DNA from: CAYOXM01 sp964407925
Lineage (GTDB): Bacteria > Patescibacteriota > Patescibacteriia > SG8-24
Direction: 5' to 3'
DNA length: 64,000 nucleotides
Assembly (NCBI GenBank): GCA_964407925.1
Contig: CAYOXM010000003.1
Coordinates: 1 to 64,000, forward strand
Under the pieces are notes generated by a model. It was given only the letters and a program-made list of their open reading frames with translations, made no database searches and was not told the DNA's origin. Within the stretch, counting starts at the first letter, position 1. The number at the start of each line of letters is the position of its first letter. Position numbers and translations under genes: made by a program. This document shows positions 60,087 through 64,000 of the stretch, one piece after another.

Positions 60087-60626
60087 ATGACGACGCGACT
60101 ACTCATCGGCGGCCCGAGCAACTCGGGCAAGAGCACCTTCGTCCTTTCCCTCGTGGAATACCTGCGGAGCGCGGGACTCACCGCGAACGCGCACGAGCTC
60201 GACGTCTGGTCGAACTCGTACGTCGCCTTCCGCGGCGAAATCCCGTTCGAGGGCAGGCCGAAACGGCAGGGCCTCGACTGGGACTGGCAGACGCCGCTCA
60301 AGGAGCGCATCGACGCGTTCGCGACGGACCCGTCCGACTTCGTTTTCGGCGACCTGCCCGGCAAACTCGACGAGGCGATTACGCACGTCTGCGCGAACGC
60401 ACCCGCGAACGCCGCGCTCGTCATCAGCCGCAAGCTCGATGCCATCACGGAATGGGAGTCGTTCTTCGAAGAGAGCGGCGTGCCTGTCCTGCAGTCGTTC
60501 CTGACCTTCCAGGACCGCCCGCCGGTGATTCTCGTCGGGATGAACCGCAACCTGGAGCCGGGCCACCCGCACGTAAAGGCGTTCGGCGACATGCTCCTCT
60601 TCGGGAGAAGGCTCGCGAGGCGTTAA
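60087..60626 (+). CDS. P-loop NTPase, unassigned
   Basis: 179 residues. Walker A LLIGGPSNSGKSTFVLSLVEYLRSAG at the N terminus and a Walker B-like DFVFGDLPGKLDE at about 92. No further domain. The N-terminal layout is that of small kinases or GTP-dependent metal chaperones; function unknown. The following CYTH-kinase gene uses a related GGPxSGKST loop. Confidence 0.65.
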   Translation: MTTRLLIGGPSNSGKSTFVLSLVEYLRSAGLTANAHELDVWSNSYVAFRGEIPFEGRPKRQGLDWDWQTPLKERIDAFATDPSDFVFGDLPGKLDEAITHVCANAPANAALVISRKLDAITEWESFFEESGVPVLQSFLTFQDRPPVILVGMNRNLEPGHPHVKAFGDMLLFGRRLARR

Positions 60627-60656
60627 GAGGCAGTCCTCATGACCGCCTCTTTTTCT
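60627..60656 (+). terminator. Terminator of the 60087 gene
   Basis: GAGGCAGTC-CTCAT-GACCGCCTC followed by T5. Confidence 0.7.
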
Positions 60657-60668
60657 ATGCTGAACCGG

Positions 60669-60697
60669 TTGACGGCCGCGGATTTTCGCGCTAGCGT
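60669..60697 (+). promoter_or_regulatory. Promoter of the CYTH-kinase gene
   Basis: TTGACG, 17 bases, TAGCGT. Confidence 0.75.
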
Positions 60698-60765
60698 CCC
60701 CAGTCGGGCGGCCGCGGCGCGGCCACCGATCACGTTCTTTCCGCAGCACCGACCGGAGGTCCGCA

Positions 60766-61881
60766 ATGGCGAAAGACAAGTCGAAAAAAAAGACGCCCGT
60801 CGAGGACGAGCCCGAGTACGAGCGCCGCTGGGTGGTCAGGTCGATCGACCCCGACATCCGCCGCGCACCTTCGCAGCTCATTGAGCAGGGGTACTTCGAC
60901 CGGACGCGCGACCTGCGCATCCGCATCATCGACGGCAAGATGTCGATCCTCGCCTGCAAGCTGGGCCGAGGCAGGGCACGGACGGAACGGCCGAAACGCA
61001 CGCCGCTGTCGGTCGGGCGGTTCCTGCTCGAGTCGACGCCGTACGTGGTACGCAAACGCCGCCACGTCCGGGACGGCTGGGAAATCGATTTCTTCGAGGG
61101 ACCGCTCGCGGGCCTCGTCATCGCCGAAATCGAAAAAAGGTCGCTCGCCGCGCTCGAAAAGGTGACGCTGCCGCCGTGGATTCACGACGCGGTCGAGGTG
61201 ACGGAGACGCTGTCGAACCGCCTGCTCGCGCGCGTCGCCTACGACCTCGCCGGCGAGGAAGGCCCCGACCGCCCCATCCGCGAATTCCTGCCGAAGCGCG
61301 TCCCGAGCGTCGTGCTCACGGGCGGACCCTGCTCCGGCAAAAGCACGCTGATGGCCCTCTTCCGTCAGGAATACGGCGGCATCCTGCATTGCGTTCCGGA
61401 AACCGCGACCATCGTCATCGACCAGGTCGGCGCGAAGCCGCCCGTCAACGACCCCGAGGGAATGCGGACGTTCCAGCGCGTCATCTACCGCGTGCAGAAC
61501 AGCTTCGAGAAGGTCGCACACCGGCAGGCGTTCAAGGACGGCAAGAAGGCGCTCCTGCTCGACCGCGGGACCGCCGACGCCGCTGCCTACATGACAAAGG
61601 GCGTCGCCGATCTCGAACGCGTCTGCGAGACGAGGATGGACGACGAGTACGCGCGCTATGACGGCGTCATCTGCCTCGACGTTCCGCCGAAGGACGTCTA
61701 CGACGCCAACAAGGCGAACAACCCGGCGCGATCGGAAACGCACGCGCAGGCGGCGAAGCTCGGCGACCGCATCGTGAGCGCATGGGGAGACCATCCCCGC
61801 TTCCGCTTCATCCGCGGCAGCTGGGAAGAGAAGGTCGCCGGCGCCCGCGCGGCGCTCGAGGAAATCGTCGGCATCCGCTGA
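60766..61881 (+). CDS. CYTH domain fused to an AAA_28-type P-loop kinase
   Basis: 371 residues. Residues about 15-150 have the CYTH/triphosphate tunnel pattern (EYERRWVVRS, IEQGYFDRTRDLRIRIIDG, CKLGRGRARTE, EIDFFEGPLAGLVIAEIE). Residues about 180-370 are a P-loop kinase of the NadR/AAA_28 type (VVLTGGPCSGKSTL, LLDRGTADAAAY). The fusion is known in other bacteria; the substrate is not established but triphosphate or nucleotide chemistry is likely. Confidence 0.85.
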   Translation: MAKDKSKKKTPVEDEPEYERRWVVRSIDPDIRRAPSQLIEQGYFDRTRDLRIRIIDGKMSILACKLGRGRARTERPKRTPLSVGRFLLESTPYVVRKRRHVRDGWEIDFFEGPLAGLVIAEIEKRSLAALEKVTLPPWIHDAVEVTETLSNRLLARVAYDLAGEEGPDRPIREFLPKRVPSVVLTGGPCSGKSTLMALFRQEYGGILHCVPETATIVIDQVGAKPPVNDPEGMRTFQRVIYRVQNSFEKVAHRQAFKDGKKALLLDRGTADAAAYMTKGVADLERVCETRMDDEYARYDGVICLDVPPKDVYDANKANNPARSETHAQAAKLGDRIVSAWGDHPRFRFIRGSWEEKVAGARAALEEIVGIR

Positions 61882-61885
61882 CCAG

Positions 61886-61913
61886 GCCCCGCTTCCCGCG
61901 GGGTTTTTCTTTA
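61886..61913 (+). terminator. Terminator of the CYTH-kinase gene
   Basis: CCCCGC-TTCC-GCGGGG followed by T5. Confidence 0.75.
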
Positions 61914-61923
61914 TGTCCGAACG

Positions 61924-61952
61924 TTGACGAAAGGCGCGCCGGCGCGTTCAAT
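61924..61952 (+). promoter_or_regulatory. Promoter of the 61985 gene
   Basis: TTGACG, 17 bases, TTCAAT. Confidence 0.6.
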
Positions 61953-61984
61953 GGGGGCTCACGTCCTTTTCCCAGGAGGCAAAG

Positions 61985-62584
61985 ATGCACGAATTGCATA
62001 ACGACCTTGACCGGTTGCTCGGACGGAAGTACCGCAAACGCGCCGAGCGCGACACGGCGATGCTGCCGCTCCTGCCGCTCTACGCGGCGCTGACGGACGG
62101 CGAATTCCGCCTGGTTTCCGCGTCAGCAGTCGACGCGCATGACGCCGGCCTGGCGATCGCGCTCGCCACGGGAATCCGCGACGCCGCGGTCGAGCTCGTC
62201 ACGGCAGTCGCCGCAGAAGACGCGCTCGCCGCCGGTCTCGCCACCTCGCGTCTCGGCGACACGCTCCGCGACCGGCTCTGGACCGGACTGCAGCCGGTCC
62301 TCGGCGAGAGCGTCGCCGAGGACCTCGACCGGCACGTCGACCTCTTCGACGGCCTGCTCGAAGAAGCGGTCGCGGAACGCATCCCCGACGCCTTCAGGGG
62401 CAGAAAGTACGTCGACGTGCTCTACGGCATCCGCATGGCCGTCCGCGTCTACCTCGGACGCTCACTCGCTGCCGACGACTCGTCGGCACGACGCCTCGTC
62501 CCGCTGCTCCGCCTGATCACCGGCACCCTGCCGCTCGGCGAGACGACGTCGCCACCCTGCCGCTGGATCCTGCTCGCGGCCTGA
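61985..62584 (+). CDS. Hypothetical alpha-helical protein, 199 aa
   Basis: No recognised family. Nearly all-helical and Ala/Leu/Asp-rich, without a clear membrane segment. AGGAGG lies 6 bases before the ATG. Convergent with the ubiquitin-like operon. Confidence 0.55.
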   Translation: MHELHNDLDRLLGRKYRKRAERDTAMLPLLPLYAALTDGEFRLVSASAVDAHDAGLAIALATGIRDAAVELVTAVAAEDALAAGLATSRLGDTLRDRLWTGLQPVLGESVAEDLDRHVDLFDGLLEEAVAERIPDAFRGRKYVDVLYGIRMAVRVYLGRSLAADDSSARRLVPLLRLITGTLPLGETTSPPCRWILLAA

Positions 62585-62585
62585 A

Positions 62586-62619
62586 TGCCGCCCCCTTGCT
62601 CGGGGGCGGTTTTTTTAAA
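62586..62619 (+). terminator. Terminator of the 61985 gene
   Basis: CCGCCCCC-TTGCTC-GGGGGCGG followed by T7. Confidence 0.85.
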
Positions 62620-62670
62620 AAAAGCCCGCCACGACGAACTTTACTAAAAACGGCGTTCCCGTCCGACGGC

Positions 62671-62703
62671 AAAAAAAATCCGTCCCGCGAGCGTGCGGGA
62701 CGG
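62671..62703 (-). terminator. Terminator of the ubiquitin-like operon
   Basis: Minus strand CCGTCCCGC-ACGCTC-GCGGGACGG followed by a T run. Confidence 0.8.
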
Positions 62704-62722
62704 CGTAGCATGCGGTTCCGTC

Positions 62723-62983
62723 TCAGGAACCTTGCGGTCGCTCGGCGATGCCGATCTTGTCGCCGGCCTTGAGGCTGACGCCGTAGTCGGTCGCCGGCGT
62801 GCCGTTGACGGTGATGTCCTTACGGTCCGGCGTGACGCCGCAGGCCTGGAGCGCGCCCTCGAGGGTCGCGCACTGGGCGAGGTCGAGCGTCTTCTCGGTC
62901 GGAGACCCCTGGGTGGGAGTGACGGTGACGGTCACCGTGCCGGCAGCCTTCTTGGTCCTCGAACTGCGATTCTTCTTGCTCAT
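62723..62983 (-). CDS. Ubiquitin-like beta-grasp modifier
   Basis: 86 residues. A basic N-terminal tail (SKKNRSSRTKK) precedes a ThiS/ubiquitin-like domain: a TVTVTVTP strand, a helix LEGALQACGV, ITVNGTPATDYGVSLKAGDKIGI, which is the strand-turn pattern of beta-grasp modifiers (VNG and L-x-x-GD-x-I). It ends PQGS, so there is no terminal Gly-Gly; processing or a single Gly may be used. It is the last gene after the E2-like and E1-like genes, with GGAGG before its ATG. Confidence 0.75.
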   Translation of the reverse strand: MSKKNRSSRTKKAAGTVTVTVTPTQGSPTEKTLDLAQCATLEGALQACGVTPDRKDITVNGTPATDYGVSLKAGDKIGIAERPQGS

Positions 62984-63002
62984 GGAACGTTCCTCCGTGG
63001 CA

Positions 63003-63659
63003 CTAGGCCGTTACCTGCTTGAGGTCGCGGACCAACTTCTTGTAGTGCCGCTCCTTTCTACCGTTCGACCACCAGTTCGTCAAGTTGGCGTTGACCGCGG
63101 CGGCGGCGACCGCGGCGACGTGGTAGATGCCGTGATAGCCGCACATCGGCTTCACGGCCTCGTCGTATCCGTAGCGGAGAAAGTACTCGTAGTACGCGAT
63201 GTCGTCGGGGTCCGACGGGTTCACCGCGAACACCGAGACGTACTCCGAGGCGATGCGCGTGTCGATCAGGATGTCGACGAGGCTGGCCTTCGCCGTCTCC
63301 CAGATCTTCTTGCGCGCCTCCATCCGGTCGACGCAGGCGACGACGGCGCCGCGGAGCGGTTCGCCGGCGTACATCCGCGGGACTGGCGTAATCGTCACGC
63401 CCGCCTGCTCGGCGACGATGTCGGCGAGCGCGCGCACCTTCACGACCCCGAGGTCCTTCAGGCGGTAGGCGCTCACCGGGATGTTGTGGCTCTCGATGTC
63501 GTCGCCGTCCCAGACCGTGAGGTCCGTGACGCCGATCTTCGCGAGTGCCACCGCCACCTGGCTCCCGACGGAACCGGCGCCGATGAGCGTCACCGGCATG
63601 GCGTGGCTGGCCGTGAACAGCTCGTGCTGCTGGCCGTGGTTCATCGCCGTTCCGGTCAT
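63003..63659 (-). CDS. E1-like ThiF-family adenylyltransferase
   Basis: 218 residues. VTLIGAGSVGSQVAVALAKIGV (GxGxxG at 27-32), DGDDIESHNIPVSAY, and VACVDRMEARKKIWE follow the ThiF/MoeB/E1 nucleotide-binding pattern; Cys173 in KPMCGYHGIYHVAAVAAAAV is placed like the catalytic or conserved Cys of E1-like proteins in bacterial ubiquitin-like operons. It should adenylate the C terminus of the adjacent modifier. ATGA overlap with the E2-like gene and GGAGG before the ATG support the start. Confidence 0.88.
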   Translation of the reverse strand: MTGTAMNHGQQHELFTASHAMPVTLIGAGSVGSQVAVALAKIGVTDLTVWDGDDIESHNIPVSAYRLKDLGVVKVRALADIVAEQAGVTITPVPRMYAGEPLRGAVVACVDRMEARKKIWETAKASLVDILIDTRIASEYVSVFAVNPSDPDDIAYYEYFLRYGYDEAVKPMCGYHGIYHVAAVAAAAVNANLTNWWSNGRKERHYKKLVRDLKQVTA

Positions 63660-64000
63660 TGCATTCCTCCTTCTTTTTCCTTGACGGTGACGTCGACGGC
63701 GCGCCGGGACAGCGCGGCCGCTTCCTCGCCCGGATTCCGCTGCGAACGCAACGTATCGGGCGGCTTGTCGGGGTCGTGCGGTTCCGCCGCCGCGACCGTC
63801 GCGGGCGCGGGCGTCCCGACGGCGGCCTCCGGCCACTCCTCGATCTTCACGTTGGCGAGGATCGGCGTGTAGCCCTTGGCAAGCCAACGGATCACGAGCG
63901 TGACGGTGTCGAAGTAGCGGTGATACGCCGCGTTCTTCGCGATCGCCTCGACCGCGTTGCCGAAGCAGGCATTGCCGTCGAGATGAATGTGGGGATGCGG
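63656..64000 (-). CDS. E2 (UBC)-like protein, C-terminal part, cut by the window edge
   Basis: The last 114 residues are visible; the start lies beyond position 64000. The first visible residues PHPHIHLDGNACFGN match the E2 active-site motif HPN-I-x(n)-G-x-I-C-L, with HPH in place of HPN and the candidate active Cys about 12 residues into the visible part. A helix NAVEAIAKNAAYHRYFDTVTLVIRWL follows, then a Pro/Ala-rich tail ending VDVTVKEKEGGMQ. The stop overlaps the start of the E1-like gene, so the two are coupled. Confidence 0.7.
   Translation of the reverse strand, partial: PHPHIHLDGNACFGNAVEAIAKNAAYHRYFDTVTLVIRWLAKGYTPILANVKIEEWPEAAVGTPAPATVAAAEPHDPDKPPDTLRSQRNPGEEAAALSRRAVDVTVKEKEGGMQ

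Overview
The window is GC-rich bacterial DNA with short intergenic gaps, the standard genetic code (TGA is a stop) and genes on both strands. Several families are ones I associate with Patescibacteria (CPR): DUF5671, DUF5752-like and DUF5715-like proteins, a short HrcA, a Mur ligase lacking the usual N-terminal domain, a half-size MFS protein and EF-hand-like surface proteins. A high-GC patescibacterium is my best guess; this is inference, since no rRNA is present. Many single genes carry their own TTGAC(x)-N16/17-TAxxxT promoter and a hairpin terminator, so much of the window is built from one-gene transcription units. Several promoters lie so close to the start codon that the mRNA would be leaderless.

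Layout. 0-5 kb: heat-shock operon hrcA-grpE-dnaK under a perfect CIRCE element, then maf, an SPFH protein, yidC, a half-MFS protein and a GIY-YIG protein with lost catalytic residues. 5-9 kb: small orphan genes including a caspase-like protein, mscL and tRNA-Glu(CTC). 8.6-15.2 kb: tight operon rarA - two paralogous anchored proteins - ftsI - murF. 15-21.9 kb: class II HMG-CoA reductase, tRNA-Pro(CGG) beside a small double-hairpin element, DUF5671 protein, M50 protease. 21.9-24.9 kb: thiol-redox set VKOR - thioredoxin lipoprotein - CcdA - DipZ-like protein. 25-31 kb: orphan genes, a PQQ-type sugar dehydrogenase, an IscU with an inserted Cys/His segment next to a divergent IscU-like protein, and HtrA. 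32-36.4 kb: B12 adenosyltransferase and B12-dependent ribonucleotide reductase, separated by a strongly structured RNA segment and preceded by tandem NrdR-like boxes.

38-46 kb holds the route from aspartate to threonine as two minus-strand operons (lysC-hom-asd-GGCT2 and GGCT1-thrB-thrC). The first is preceded by a 21-codon leader peptide with eleven consecutive Thr codons and a terminator, a textbook attenuator. 48.6-52.4 kb is a zinc-uptake operon (Fur/Zur regulator, znuA, znuC, znuB) with an operator inside its promoter, followed by an ATP-cone/Mrr-like nuclease. 52.4-57.9 kb has a large surface protein with TSP1-like repeats, MarC, a secreted serine protease, a GNAT protein and ribA. 58-62.6 kb has orphan genes including a fatty-acid-hydroxylase-like membrane protein, a HAD phosphatase and a CYTH-kinase fusion.

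The right edge (62.7-64 kb) carries what I regard as the most interesting system: a compact operon of an E2-like protein (HPH motif plus Cys, cut by the window end), a ThiF/E1-like adenylyltransferase and a beta-grasp ubiquitin-like protein, that is, a bacterial ubiquitin-like conjugation cassette. Two interspersed palindromic repeat families (GGGGACAGTCCCC cores with TTATCCACA arms; AAAGGTTAGAGC arms) each occur three times.
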